From UBA8752 sp964223495 (lineage in GTDB: Bacteria; Bacteroidota; Bacteroidia; Flavobacteriales_D; Sanyastnellaceae): a stretch of DNA of 18,381 nt. Each line of letters opens with the position of its first letter. The stretch's first letter is position 1. The notes beneath the pieces are model-generated. The model was not told where the DNA came from. It saw nothing but the letters and a program-made list of their open reading frames with translations, and did not search any database. The stretch lies in NCBI GenBank assembly GCA_964223495.1, contig CAXQGL010000066.1, positions 1 to 18,381 on the forward strand, written 5' to 3'. Both the position numbers and the translations under genes were made by a program. This document shows, in pieces, positions 1 to 7,839 of this stretch.

Positions 1-228
1 ACCGATGGAGAAAATGATGAGCAGGGAGGTGAACACCATCCCGTTGGGGCTCAGTTCGTGCACTTCCCGGAATCCCACGGTGCTCACCGTGATCATCGTC
101 ATGTAGAACGCTTCTATGAAGGTGTACCCCTCCAACAGCATGAATCCCAAACTTCCGACCACGATGACCGCCGCCACGATGGACAGGGAGAACGCGATGC
201 GGGAAAAGGACTTGAACCGGTAGAACAC
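1..228 (-). CDS. Potassium channel family protein, N-terminal part (cut by window edge)
   Basis: The visible 76 residues show the two-helix pore plan of a potassium channel: a first membrane segment (about residues 11-32), a pore helix (37-48), a selectivity-filter-like stretch T50-V-G-F-R-E55, and the beginning of a second membrane segment (64-75). Family knowledge suggests a cytoplasmic RCK/TrkA-N regulatory domain beyond the edge, but it is not visible. No ATG exists in this frame between the pyrF stop and the first membrane segment, so the GTG at 226-228, 9 bases after pyrF, is the best start. It is in the same frame as pyrF and directly follows its stop codon, which suggests the last visible gene of the same operon. 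The filter reads TVGFRE rather than the classical TVGYGD, so ion selectivity should not be assumed. A two-helix channel relative of another specificity is the alternative. Confidence 0.72.
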   Translation of the reverse strand, partial: MFYRFKSFSRIAFSLSIVAAVIVVGSLGFMLLEGYTFIEAFYMTMITVSTVGFREVHELSPNGMVFTSLLIIFSIG

Positions 229-237
229 GACCGGAAA

Positions 238-1059
238 TTAGCGGTTGGCGGCCAAAACACCCGCCATCACCTGCTGGATGGCTGCCGCCTCCCTTCGGGC
301 TGCGGCTGCGAAATCGGGACCGTCCGATGCATAGAGCAGGCTGCGCCCCACATTGACCAGCAGTCCACCAGCCAGCCCGGCTGCCCAGCCCGCCTCGCAT
401 ACGGCCTCCATCGTCCCGCCCTGCGCCCCTACGCCGGGCACCAGAAGAAAGCGGTCCGGAGCGGCACTGCGGCATTCGGCGAGCAATTCGGGTCTCGTGG
501 CGCCCACGACGTACATCAGTCGCTCCGCCCCCTCATAACTGCGGCTGACCTCGAGGACACGCTGCCACAAGGGCTGTCCGCATTCCGCACCGTGAAACTC
601 GAAATCCTCCGCACCGGGGTTCGACGTGGCCGCCAGCAGGATGGTCCACTTGTCCTCGAAAGCGAGGAATGGTTCCACACTGTCCCTTCCCATGTATGGC
701 GCCACCGTCACTGCATCGGCATTCCAAGCTTCGAAAACCGCCTTGGCATAACGTGTGGCCGTATTTCCGATGTCGCCGCGCTTGGCGTCTGCGATGCGCA
801 GGCAGCCTTCGGGAATGGCATCCATGGTGGCCTTCAATACCCCCCATCCGGACTCTCCAAGGGCCTCGTAGAATGCGACATTGGGCTTGTATGCGACCGC
901 GAGGTCCGAAGTGGCCTCGATGATGGCCAGATTGAAACGCAGCACGGCCTCCGGGCCCGACCCGAGGTGGGCCGGAATCCGGTCCGGGTCCGGGTCCAAC
1001 CCCACGCAGAGGAAAGAGGATTTGCTCCGAATGCAGTCAATCAATTGTTCCTGGTCCAT
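238..1059 (-). CDS. pyrF: Orotidine 5'-phosphate decarboxylase, type 2 subfamily
   Basis: This cytoplasmic enzyme decarboxylates orotidine monophosphate to UMP, the last step of pyrimidine synthesis. The 273-residue protein has the catalytic Asp-Lys-Asp signature at D91-A-K93-R-G-D96, followed by IGNT. It also has the early strand CVGLDPDPDRIP (18-29) with the substrate-binding Asp at 22, and the strand YKPN (57-60). Length and N-terminal motif fit the longer 'type 2' subfamily rather than the roughly 230-residue E. coli type. The ATG at 1057-1059 begins 11 bases after the prfA stop, so it is almost certainly co-transcribed with prfA and purM. Pairing one purine and one pyrimidine gene around release factor 1 is a familiar order in Bacteroidota. 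No missing key residues were seen. Confidence 0.96.
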   Translation of the reverse strand: MDQEQLIDCIRSKSSFLCVGLDPDPDRIPAHLGSGPEAVLRFNLAIIEATSDLAVAYKPNVAFYEALGESGWGVLKATMDAIPEGCLRIADAKRGDIGNTATRYAKAVFEAWNADAVTVAPYMGRDSVEPFLAFEDKWTILLAATSNPGAEDFEFHGAECGQPLWQRVLEVSRSYEGAERLMYVVGATRPELLAECRSAAPDRFLLVPGVGAQGGTMEAVCEAGWAAGLAGGLLVNVGRSLLYASDGPDFAAAARREAAAIQQVMAGVLAANR

Positions 1060-1070
1060 GGGCCGCGAAT

Positions 1071-2180
1071 TTACCGTGTGGCATCGGCGCCCCCATCACC
1101 CGTGGACAAGCCGGCTTGTTTCAATCGTTCCGTACGTTCCACGTTGCGCAGCGACGTGACCACCTCATCCAACGCTCCGGACAGCACCCGATCCAATGCA
1201 TGAAGGGTCAATCCGATGCGGTGGTCCGTGACCCTTCCCTGCGGGAAGTTGTACGTGCGGATTTTTCCCGAGCGGTCTCCGGTGCCCACCTGCGATTTGC
1301 GTTCTGCAGCTTCGGCATCCCGCCGCTCCCGGTCTGCGGCCTCCCACAGGCGTGTTCGAAGGACGTTCAGCGCCTGCTCGTAGTTCTGGTGCTGGGATCG
1401 GCCATCCTGGCACTCCACCACAACACCGGTGGGTACGTGGGTCAATCGAACGGCGCTCTCGGTCTTGTTGACGTGCTGCCCCCCCGCTCCACTCGCCCTG
1501 AACGTGTCCTTTCGGATGTCATTGGGGTTCAATTCGAAATCCACGGCATCCGCCTCGGGCAGGATGGCCACCGTTGCCGCACTCGTATGGATGCGGCCCT
1601 GTGACTCCGTGGCAGGGACCCGCTGGACGCGATGGGTGCCGCTCTCGTATTTGAGATGACCGAAGACCGCTTCGCCCGAAATCCGGGCCACCACTTCCTT
1701 GAACCCGCCCGCAGTCCCGGCATGGGCCCCGACCACCTCCAACTTCCATCCTCGCCCTTCGGCATACCGCTGGTACATGCGGAACAGATCCCCCGCCCAC
1801 AAGGCGGCCTCATCCCCTCCGGTCCCTGCGCGGATCTCCAGGACGCAGTCCCTTCCATCGCTGGGATCATCGGGAACCAATGCCTCCTGCAGCGCCCTTT
1901 CCAGTGCCGCCAATTCACCTTCAATCCGGACCACTTCCTCCTTGGCCATTTCCCGGAGCTCGGGATCCTCACTGTTGACCTCTCCTCGCGCCTCCTCCAA
2001 GGAGTGGGACAGACCGCGATACGACCTGACCTGTTCCACAATGGGCTCCAGCCCCTTGAAATCGCGGATTGCAGACCGATATGCCCCCGGATCGGACAGG
2101 ATCTCAGGGTCCATCACCTTGAGGGACAACTCCCGGTACCGGTCCTCGAGGACCGCCAGCCGTTCGAGCAGCCCCTCCAT
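1071..2180 (-). CDS. prfA: Peptide chain release factor 1
   Basis: Release factor 1 recognises UAA and UAG in the ribosomal decoding site and triggers hydrolysis of peptidyl-tRNA. At 369 residues it is close to the usual length. The codon-recognition tripeptide P-A-T lies at 189-191 in the context RVPATESQGRIHTSA, which separates RF1 from RF2 (SPF). The catalytic GGQ is at 233-235, with the downstream stretch HVNKTESAVRLTH. The N-terminal helical domain (1-105) is intact. No in-frame stop or frameshift motif is present, consistent with RF1 rather than RF2. The ATG at 2178-2180 is separated from the purM stop by a single base, indicating translational coupling. pyrF follows 11 bases downstream. 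A methyltransferase prmC, often a neighbour of prfA in other phyla, is absent here. Confidence 0.97.
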   Translation of the reverse strand: MEGLLERLAVLEDRYRELSLKVMDPEILSDPGAYRSAIRDFKGLEPIVEQVRSYRGLSHSLEEARGEVNSEDPELREMAKEEVVRIEGELAALERALQEALVPDDPSDGRDCVLEIRAGTGGDEAALWAGDLFRMYQRYAEGRGWKLEVVGAHAGTAGGFKEVVARISGEAVFGHLKYESGTHRVQRVPATESQGRIHTSAATVAILPEADAVDFELNPNDIRKDTFRASGAGGQHVNKTESAVRLTHVPTGVVVECQDGRSQHQNYEQALNVLRTRLWEAADRERRDAEAAERKSQVGTGDRSGKIRTYNFPQGRVTDHRIGLTLHALDRVLSGALDEVVTSLRNVERTERLKQAGLSTGDGGADATR

Positions 2181-2181
2181 A

Positions 2182-3384
2182 TCAGGTGTAGGTCTCCATG
2201 CTTTCAGGACCGTGGATGGTCAACCTCGGGGCATCCCCGGTCCTGGCCTCGACCCTTCCGACGATGCGGGCCTCCACCCCGTGGGCGGCAGCGGTCTCCA
2301 TCACACGGGCCGCGTGCTCTGCAGTGGTGTATACCTCCATCCGGTGGCCCATGTTGTAGACCTTGTACATCTCGTTCCACGAGGTGCCACTGTGCTCCTT
2401 GATCAGTGAGAAGAGCTTCGGCACCTCGAAAAGGTTGTCCTTGACCACATGCAATTCCGGAGAAGCAAAGTGGAGCACCTTCGTCTGGCCCCCTCCACTG
2501 CAATGCACGATGCCGTGCAGATGCTCCCTTCCATGCTGGAACAGGTCGACCATGACGGGGGCATAGGTCCGTGTGGGCGACAACACGAGTTTTCCTGCAT
2601 CGAGCGGAACACCATCGATGGCCTCCGTCACATCGAAAGGCCCTGCGTACACCAATTCCGAGGGGATTCCGGGGTCAAAGCATTCCGGATACTTCTCCCG
2701 CCAGGATGGCCCGAAAAGGTCGTGTCGCGCACTGGTCAGGCCATTGCTTCCGGTTCCGCCATTCCAGGCATCCTCGTAATGGGCCTGACCGTGGCTGGCC
2801 AGCCCCACGATGACATCCCCCTCTGCAATCCGCGCATTGTCGATGACCTCATCCCTGCGCATCCGGCATACCACCGTCGAATCGACAATGACCGTGCGCA
2901 CGAGGTCGCCCACATCCGCCGTTTCTCCACCTGTACCCCGGACATCGAGGCCCCAATCACGCCATTGGGCCATGAGTTCCTCGGTGCCCTGGATCAATGC
3001 GGAGATGACCTCGCCTGGCACAAGGCGCTTGTTGCGTCCAATGGTGGAACTCACCATGATGGGACCGGTCGCTCCGACGCACAGGAGGTCATCGATGTTC
3101 ATGACGAGTGCATCCTGCGCGATGCCCTTCCAAACCGTCAGGTCTCCCGTCTCTTTCCAATAGATCCAGGCCAATGCACTCTTGGTGCCCGCTCCATCGG
3201 CATGCATCACGAGACAGTGCGCATCGCTGCCCGTCAGGGCATCCGGAACGACCTTGCAGAACGCTTTGGGGAACAGCCCCTTGTCCATGCCCGCAATGGC
3301 GGCATGAACTTCCTCCTTGCCGGAGGACACGCCCCGCTTGGAATATCGGTCCTGCACTGGCGTGTCCACCAACCTATCCGTCAC
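2182..3384 (-). CDS. purM: Phosphoribosylformylglycinamidine cyclo-ligase (AIR synthetase)
   Basis: PurM closes the imidazole ring, converting FGAM and ATP to aminoimidazole ribonucleotide in purine synthesis. Visible family features are the ATP-binding stretch HADGAGTK (61-68), the NIDDLLCVGA segment (96-105), a Gly-rich stretch SGGGQTKV, and the C-terminal signature GTSWNEMYKVYNMG (about 333-346). At 400 residues it is longer than the roughly 345-residue E. coli enzyme and resembles the divergent longer form common in Bacteroidota. The chosen start is the GTG at 3382-3384, which overlaps the stop of the upstream OmpA-family gene (GTGA). A second in-frame GTG at 3355-3357 would begin the protein at QDRYSKRGVS, closer to the usual family N-terminus, so the true start may be nine codons later. 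It is one base from prfA. Confidence 0.95.
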   Translation of the reverse strand: MTDRLVDTPVQDRYSKRGVSSGKEEVHAAIAGMDKGLFPKAFCKVVPDALTGSDAHCLVMHADGAGTKSALAWIYWKETGDLTVWKGIAQDALVMNIDDLLCVGATGPIMVSSTIGRNKRLVPGEVISALIQGTEELMAQWRDWGLDVRGTGGETADVGDLVRTVIVDSTVVCRMRRDEVIDNARIAEGDVIVGLASHGQAHYEDAWNGGTGSNGLTSARHDLFGPSWREKYPECFDPGIPSELVYAGPFDVTEAIDGVPLDAGKLVLSPTRTYAPVMVDLFQHGREHLHGIVHCSGGGQTKVLHFASPELHVVKDNLFEVPKLFSLIKEHSGTSWNEMYKVYNMGHRMEVYTTAEHAARVMETAAAHGVEARIVGRVEARTGDAPRLTIHGPESMETYT

Positions 3385-5387
3385 TCCGGCACGTAGTCGA
3401 AACTCGTGATGCGGAATACCGTGCGTCGGTTCATCTGGTGGGCCGCCTCACGCTCCTCTTCCGTCGCGAGCGCCGCAATCTCAGCATCGCTGACGAGCGG
3501 CATGGTCTCACCCCGACCGGTCGGTTGAAGCCGCTGGCGATCGATGCCACGCTCCACGAGGTAATTCACGCAGGTTTCGGCTCGGCGCTGGCTGAGCTCG
3601 TCGTTGGCCCTGTCTCCACCCCGTGTATCGGTATGGGCCTCGAGGGAGATGACGAAGGTGGGGTTGCGCTCGAGCAGATCCACCAGATAGTCGAGGGAAT
3701 CCCTCGAGTTGCATTCCGCATTGACCACCAGATCGGCCTTGGCGAACTCGTACTGCACGAGCGGCATCGGGTAGTCCTCATTGGTCACCACCTCACGGAG
3801 CAGATACTCCTTGATGAAATTGGTGGACTTCGAGAGGCCCACCGTGCTGAACTGGTCACCGGCACTGATGTAGCCCTCCTTGGAGATGTCCACGGAGTAG
3901 GTGCTCTCGGAGCCAATGCTCCAATCACCTTCCTCCGCTCCGCCTTCTCCGTCGGTATCGGCAGCATTGCTCTCGCCATCACTGCCCGTGACGGTCACGG
4001 TCGCTCCCTCGATGGGCATGCCGGTGTCATAGTCGTACACATAAGCCACGTAATCGAATTCAAGTGGCGGCATCGTAAAGGAGAAGATGTCATCCTTTCC
4101 CTTGCTCTCGGGACGGTCGGAGGAGAGGTATCCCTTTTCATCCTTCGGGTGATACACGAGGGCGAAATCGTCACTGGTCGTGTTGATCGGGTACTCCATG
4201 AACTCCGGCGTCTCAAAGTTCATGCCATCGCCCTTCCAGGTTGCGTGGAGGATGTCGAGTCCCCCCATGCCTCCGGGACGGTCCGAGGCGAAATACAAAT
4301 CGCCATTCTTGCGGATGTGCGGAAAGTACTCGTCCGAGGCGGTGTTGATTCCGGGGCCCATGTTCTCGGCAGAACCCCACTCCTCGGAGGCGCTGTTCCA
4401 CTTGAGGTACCAGAGGTCGCGGCCTCCTTGTCCACCGGGCATGTCGCTCACGAAAACCAGGTATTGATCGTCCGGACTCAGGGCGGGCTGACCGACCTGG
4501 GAGCTGTCGTCCGTGTCCCGGTCCACAATGGGGAAATCCTCCGGGGCTCCCCACTTGGATCCCGTGCGCTGTGATGTGTAGATATCGCAGGGATAGTTGT
4601 TGTCCTTCTCGATCAGGCAACGGGTGAAATACAGCGTCTTGAACTTCGAATCCAATGCCACGCCCCCCTCGTTGCTGGGGCTGTTGATGGCATTGCCGAG
4701 GGGCTCCGGAATGCTCCATTTCCCTTTGCGGTCCACTTCCGCAGAGAAAAGATCCATGTAGCTCTCGCCGGTGATCGGGTCCTCACCGCTGCCCGCAGCG
4801 CTGCTGCGGCTCGAAGCGAAAATGACCTCCTCGCCACGCTTGTCGGCGAAGGTCATTGCGAAATCGAAGCTGGGTGAATTCACCATCACGAGGGGCTCGA
4901 CCACGAAACGGCTCTCGCTGACGATCAAGCTCTCTGCCGCCGCATTGCACGCATCGATCATGGCATCGGCCATGGCGGCGTCACCTCCGGCAGACTTGTA
5001 CTTCTGGAGCTGCTCCACCGCATCGTCGAACTCTCCCTGCCCCATGAACACCATGCCGTAATGCTTGAACACCTCGGGATTGTCATCGGCCCACTTGAGG
5101 TCCACGGCACGCTTGTACCATTCCTCCGAAGCCGCCAGCGCCCGGCTCAGGCGGTAGCATTCGCCAATCCGATAGCAGACGCGGCCCTTCTCCTCAAGGT
5201 CACCCTTCAGCTTGGCATAGGAAGCCTGGTAATCCTTGGCTGCTTCGAAATAGCCACCGCGATCGAAGGCGGCATCAGCGTCGGCCGTGATGTCATTCTG
5301 CGCCATGCCGCCGAGGGCGAACAGGACAAAAACAAAGGCGAGCGTGGAGCGCAGGGCGGTTTCACGCCCGAAGTGCAGGTTCAACAT
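3381..5387 (-). CDS. OmpA-family envelope protein with TPR, PD40 propeller and carboxypeptidase-regulatory-like domain (PorE-like)
   Basis: This 668-residue exported protein starts with a signal peptide (hydrophobic residues about 15-28, cleavage likely near AQ-ND). It continues with TPR-like helices (about 34-150), PD40/WD40-type propeller repeats (about 175-438, with recurrent phrases such as LYFASDRPGGMGGLD), a small beta domain with the phrase GMPIEGATVTVTG (about 446-530), and a C-terminal OmpA domain (about 545-665). The OmpA domain has the peptidoglycan-binding motif HTDTRG near 585-590 and NRRTVF near the end. This domain order matches PorE of the type IX secretion system, but several paralogous families share it. 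There is no lipobox cysteine, unlike the P. gingivalis lipoprotein. The ATG at 5385-5387 was chosen over a TTG two codons upstream. Its stop overlaps the purM start, so it heads that operon. Confidence 0.85.
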   Translation of the reverse strand: MLNLHFGRETALRSTLAFVFVLFALGGMAQNDITADADAAFDRGGYFEAAKDYQASYAKLKGDLEEKGRVCYRIGECYRLSRALAASEEWYKRAVDLKWADDNPEVFKHYGMVFMGQGEFDDAVEQLQKYKSAGGDAAMADAMIDACNAAAESLIVSESRFVVEPLVMVNSPSFDFAMTFADKRGEEVIFASSRSSAAGSGEDPITGESYMDLFSAEVDRKGKWSIPEPLGNAINSPSNEGGVALDSKFKTLYFTRCLIEKDNNYPCDIYTSQRTGSKWGAPEDFPIVDRDTDDSSQVGQPALSPDDQYLVFVSDMPGGQGGRDLWYLKWNSASEEWGSAENMGPGINTASDEYFPHIRKNGDLYFASDRPGGMGGLDILHATWKGDGMNFETPEFMEYPINTTSDDFALVYHPKDEKGYLSSDRPESKGKDDIFSFTMPPLEFDYVAYVYDYDTGMPIEGATVTVTGSDGESNAADTDGEGGAEEGDWSIGSESTYSVDISKEGYISAGDQFSTVGLSKSTNFIKEYLLREVVTNEDYPMPLVQYEFAKADLVVNAECNSRDSLDYLVDLLERNPTFVISLEAHTDTRGGDRANDELSQRRAETCVNYLVERGIDRQRLQPTGRGETMPLVSDAEIAALATEEEREAAHQMNRRTVFRITSFDYVPE

Positions 5388-5414
5388 TCCCAAATGTGGT
5401 TTACGGGCGAATGT

Positions 5415-5458
5415 AAGAAGGCCCCGGAACTTCGCGTCAACGAATCCGGGGCCTTCTT
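5415..5458 (-). terminator. Hairpin terminator downstream of glnA
   Basis: A perfect 14-bp inverted repeat, AAGAAGGCCCCGGA (5415-5428) and its complement (5445-5458), encloses a 16-base loop. It begins 17 bases after the glnA stop on the minus strand. The transcript would read A-rich before the stem and end the stem in UUCUU followed by ACAUU, so the U tract is short and broken. The stem is GC-rich and symmetrical, so it could act on either strand, but no plus-strand gene approaches it. Only 27 bases separate it from the start of the next gene. Confidence 0.75.
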
Positions 5459-5475
5459 TACAATTAACTCAGCAA

Positions 5476-7665
5476 TCAGCGGGTGAAGAGCAATTCACGA
5501 AGCTTGGGGAAAGGCCAGCGGCCATCCTCCGTCAGCTTCTCCAATTGGTCCACCTGAACGCGGACTTCATCCATCAAGGGCTTGACGCCACCGGCATAGG
5601 CCGAGGCCTTTTCGTGCAGCCCCTCAATGTCATTGACCTTGGCCCGCTCGGCACGCAGGGCTTCCATGGCCTCATAGGTCGCAGAGAGCCCGGCTGACAA
5701 TTCCTCGAGAATGCCGCGTTGGGCGCGGGTCATGCCCTCGGACTTGGCGTCGCCGTACACGTCCATGAAACCCTGGATGTTGGCGAGCAGGTCCCCCTGG
5801 TAATCCATCACGGCGGGAAGCACCTGGTTCGTCACCATGTCTCCCAGCACGCGGGCCTCAATCTGAAGCTTCATCACATAGTTCTCCAACTCCACCTCCG
5901 TGCGGGCGGCGATCTCCTCGGCACTCAGGACACCGAGTCCCTCGAACAGAGCGACTGTTTCCTTGCGGTCCCATACCGCCAGCGCGCTCGGGGTATCGAG
6001 CAGGTTGGACAGCCCGCGCTTGGCGGCCTCATCCACCCACTCCTGACCGTAACCGTTGCCTTCGAAGCGGATGGTCTTGCTCTCCTTGATCAGCTTCTGG
6101 ATTTCCTTGAGCAGGGCTTCATCCTTCTTGTCACCCTTGGCAATGCGGGCGTCCACGGCTGCCTTGAACTCGATGAGCTGCTCGGCCATGATGGTGTTCA
6201 GGACCGTCATCGGCACTGCACAGTTGGCGGTGCTGCCCACAGCGCGGAACTCGAATTTGTTGCCGGTGAATGCGAAAGGAGAAGTCCTGTTGCGGTCGGT
6301 ATTGTCGAGCAGCACCTCTGGAATCCGTCCGATCTCGAGCTTCACAGCCGTCTTCTCATCGGGACTCATCTTGCCTGCGGTCACATTCTCCTCCACCGCA
6401 TCGAGCAATTCCGTGAGCTTGGAGCCGATGAAGGCCGAAATAATGGCAGGAGGGGCCTCGTTGGCACCGAGACGGTGGTCATTTCCGGCACTGGCGATGG
6501 CCGCGCGCAACACATCAGCGTGCTTGTGGATCGCGGCAATCGTGTTCACGAAGAAGGTCAGGAAACGCAGGTTGGTCTTGGGATTGACCCCCGGCTTGAG
6601 CAGGTTGACCCCTGTGTTGGTTCCAAGTGACCAGTTGTTGTGCTTGCCGGAACCGTTGAGGCCCGCGAAGGGCTTCTCGTGCAGGAGCACCCGGAAATCG
6701 TGACGCTGGGCCACGCGCTCCAACAGGTCCATGAGCAGCAGGTTGTGGTCATTGGCGAGGTTGGCCTCCTCGAAAACGGGGGCCACCTCGAACTGGTTCG
6801 GGGCCACCTCGTTGTGACGGGTGGTGACCGGTATGCCCAGCTTGTGGGATTCGCATTCGAACTCCTGCATGAAGGCCATGACGCGGGGAGGAATGCTGCC
6901 GAAGTAGTTGTCGTCCAATTGCTGTCCCTTCGCCGGAGCGGCACCAAGCAGGGCACGGCCGGTCTGGCTGATGTCCGGACGGGCATTGTAGAGGGCCTTG
7001 TCGACAAGGAAGTACTCCTGCTCCCAGCCCAGGGTCGCCACCACCTTGGTGACATTCTTGTCGAAGTATTGGCACACATCGGTTGCAGCCTTGTCGACCG
7101 CGGAAAGTGCCTTGAGGAGCGGCGCCTTGTTGTCCAGGGATTGACCGGTGTACGCAATGAAAATGGTCGGGATGCACAGCGTCTGGCCCATCAGGAAGGG
7201 CGGGCTGCTCGGATCCCACAGGGTGTACCCACGGGCCTCGAAGGTCGAGCGGATGCCACCGTTGGGAAAACTGGAGGCGTCGGGCTCCTGCTGGACGAGG
7301 AGGCTGCCGTCGAATCGTTCGATGGCACCGCCACGGCCGTCAGGCTGGATGAAGCTGTCGTGCTTTTCGGCGGTGCTGCCGGTCAGCGGCTGGAACCAGT
7401 GCGTGTAGTGCGTGGCACCGCGTGCCATGGCCCATTCCTTGAGGGCACTCGCCACCTGGTCAGCGATCTTCCGATCGATCCTGGTGCCGTCCACCATGGC
7501 GGACACGACGTGGTCGTAGGCCTCCTCCGTCAGGTATTCGCGCATGGCGCTCAACGTGAAGGCGAGGTCGCCATAGTATTCGGAAATCTTGGAAGAAGGC
7601 GGCACGGTCGCCTTCGGGGCGCGCTCGAGGACGTCCTCGATGGCGGTAATGCGGTAGGTAGACAT
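5476..7665 (-). CDS. glnN: Glutamine synthetase type III
   Basis: The enzyme makes glutamine from glutamate, ammonia and ATP in the cytoplasm and is the main ammonia-assimilation step. At 729 residues it matches the type III (GSIII) family, much longer than type I (about 470). Visible motifs include WEQEYFLVD (214-222), RHNEVAPNQFEVAP (283-296), the ATP-binding signature KPFAGLNGSGKHNN (331-344) and NRTSPFAFTGNKFEFR (459-474). An N-terminal GSIII-specific domain (about 30-170) precedes them. The ATG at 7663-7665 was preferred over a TTG eight codons upstream because the -7 box at 7687-7694 overlaps that TTG and gives a short leader. It is flanked by a hairpin on its 3' side. No PII gene or regulator is adjacent in this window. 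Some databases name this gene glnA. Confidence 0.95.
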   Translation of the reverse strand: MSTYRITAIEDVLERAPKATVPPSSKISEYYGDLAFTLSAMREYLTEEAYDHVVSAMVDGTRIDRKIADQVASALKEWAMARGATHYTHWFQPLTGSTAEKHDSFIQPDGRGGAIERFDGSLLVQQEPDASSFPNGGIRSTFEARGYTLWDPSSPPFLMGQTLCIPTIFIAYTGQSLDNKAPLLKALSAVDKAATDVCQYFDKNVTKVVATLGWEQEYFLVDKALYNARPDISQTGRALLGAAPAKGQQLDDNYFGSIPPRVMAFMQEFECESHKLGIPVTTRHNEVAPNQFEVAPVFEEANLANDHNLLLMDLLERVAQRHDFRVLLHEKPFAGLNGSGKHNNWSLGTNTGVNLLKPGVNPKTNLRFLTFFVNTIAAIHKHADVLRAAIASAGNDHRLGANEAPPAIISAFIGSKLTELLDAVEENVTAGKMSPDEKTAVKLEIGRIPEVLLDNTDRNRTSPFAFTGNKFEFRAVGSTANCAVPMTVLNTIMAEQLIEFKAAVDARIAKGDKKDEALLKEIQKLIKESKTIRFEGNGYGQEWVDEAAKRGLSNLLDTPSALAVWDRKETVALFEGLGVLSAEEIAARTEVELENYVMKLQIEARVLGDMVTNQVLPAVMDYQGDLLANIQGFMDVYGDAKSEGMTRAQRGILEELSAGLSATYEAMEALRAERAKVNDIEGLHEKASAYAGGVKPLMDEVRVQVDQLEKLTEDGRWPFPKLRELLFTR

Positions 7666-7686
7666 GATTTTGCTGTAACTGCAAGG

Positions 7687-7694
7687 CAAAAATA
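7687..7694 (-). promoter_or_regulatory. Bacteroidota-type -7 box of the glutamine synthetase gene
   Basis: The minus strand reads TATTTTTG, a full match to the TAnnTTTG box used by the primary sigma factor in Bacteroidota. It lies 21 bases before the ATG, leaving a leader of roughly 15 bases. A TTG at the expected -33 distance is not clear: the nearest candidate (minus strand, 7709-7711) leaves only 14 bases of spacer. The box call therefore rests on its exact match and its position. Confidence 0.45.
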
Positions 7695-7715
7695 CAGCAC
7701 CCCCTCCCCAAAACA

Positions 7716-7760
7716 GGGGGTCTTTTCGAAAAAATGCCCGTTTTTTTCTCTGTGACCCCC
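7716..7760. promoter_or_regulatory. Nested inverted repeat between the PNGase-F-like gene and glnN
   Basis: GGGGGTC (7716-7722) pairs with GACCCCC (7754-7760). Inside it GAAAAAA (7728-7734) pairs with TTTTTTC (7742-7748) around a 7-base loop. The two stems are separated by a symmetrical 5 by 5 internal loop. It lies about 80 bases after the stop of the upstream minus-strand gene and just upstream of the glnN -7 box. It could therefore be a transcript-end structure for the first gene or a protein-binding site for the second. The rest of the 7666-7839 gap holds two weaker inverted repeats (7781-7798 and 7808-7822) and no gene. Confidence 0.35.
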
Positions 7761-7839
7761 AATTCGAAGGGTCTTCCTGTGAAAAAATCGACTTTTTCCT
7801 ACATCAACCCCTCATTTTGGGGCCATCGCTTCGATTTCG

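Noticed and set aside
58..1203. Plus-strand open frame of 381 codons opposite the channel, pyrF and prfA genes
   Set aside because: It crosses three well-supported genes and two gene boundaries on the other strand, and its translation resembles no protein family.
3108..4574. Long plus-strand open frame (488 codons) opposite the OmpA-family gene and purM
   Set aside because: The minus-strand frames have clear family motifs over the whole stretch. The opposite frame shows no recognisable domain and is what GC-rich codon use produces by chance.
7700..7720. CCCCC/GGGGG pairing around an 11-base loop near the glnN promoter
   Set aside because: It is only a 5-bp stem and competes with the better-supported 7716-7760 structure for the same G run.
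6640..7755. Plus-strand open frame of 371 codons opposite glutamine synthetase
   Set aside because: It is antisense to conserved catalytic motifs of glutamine synthetase and shows no domain of its own.
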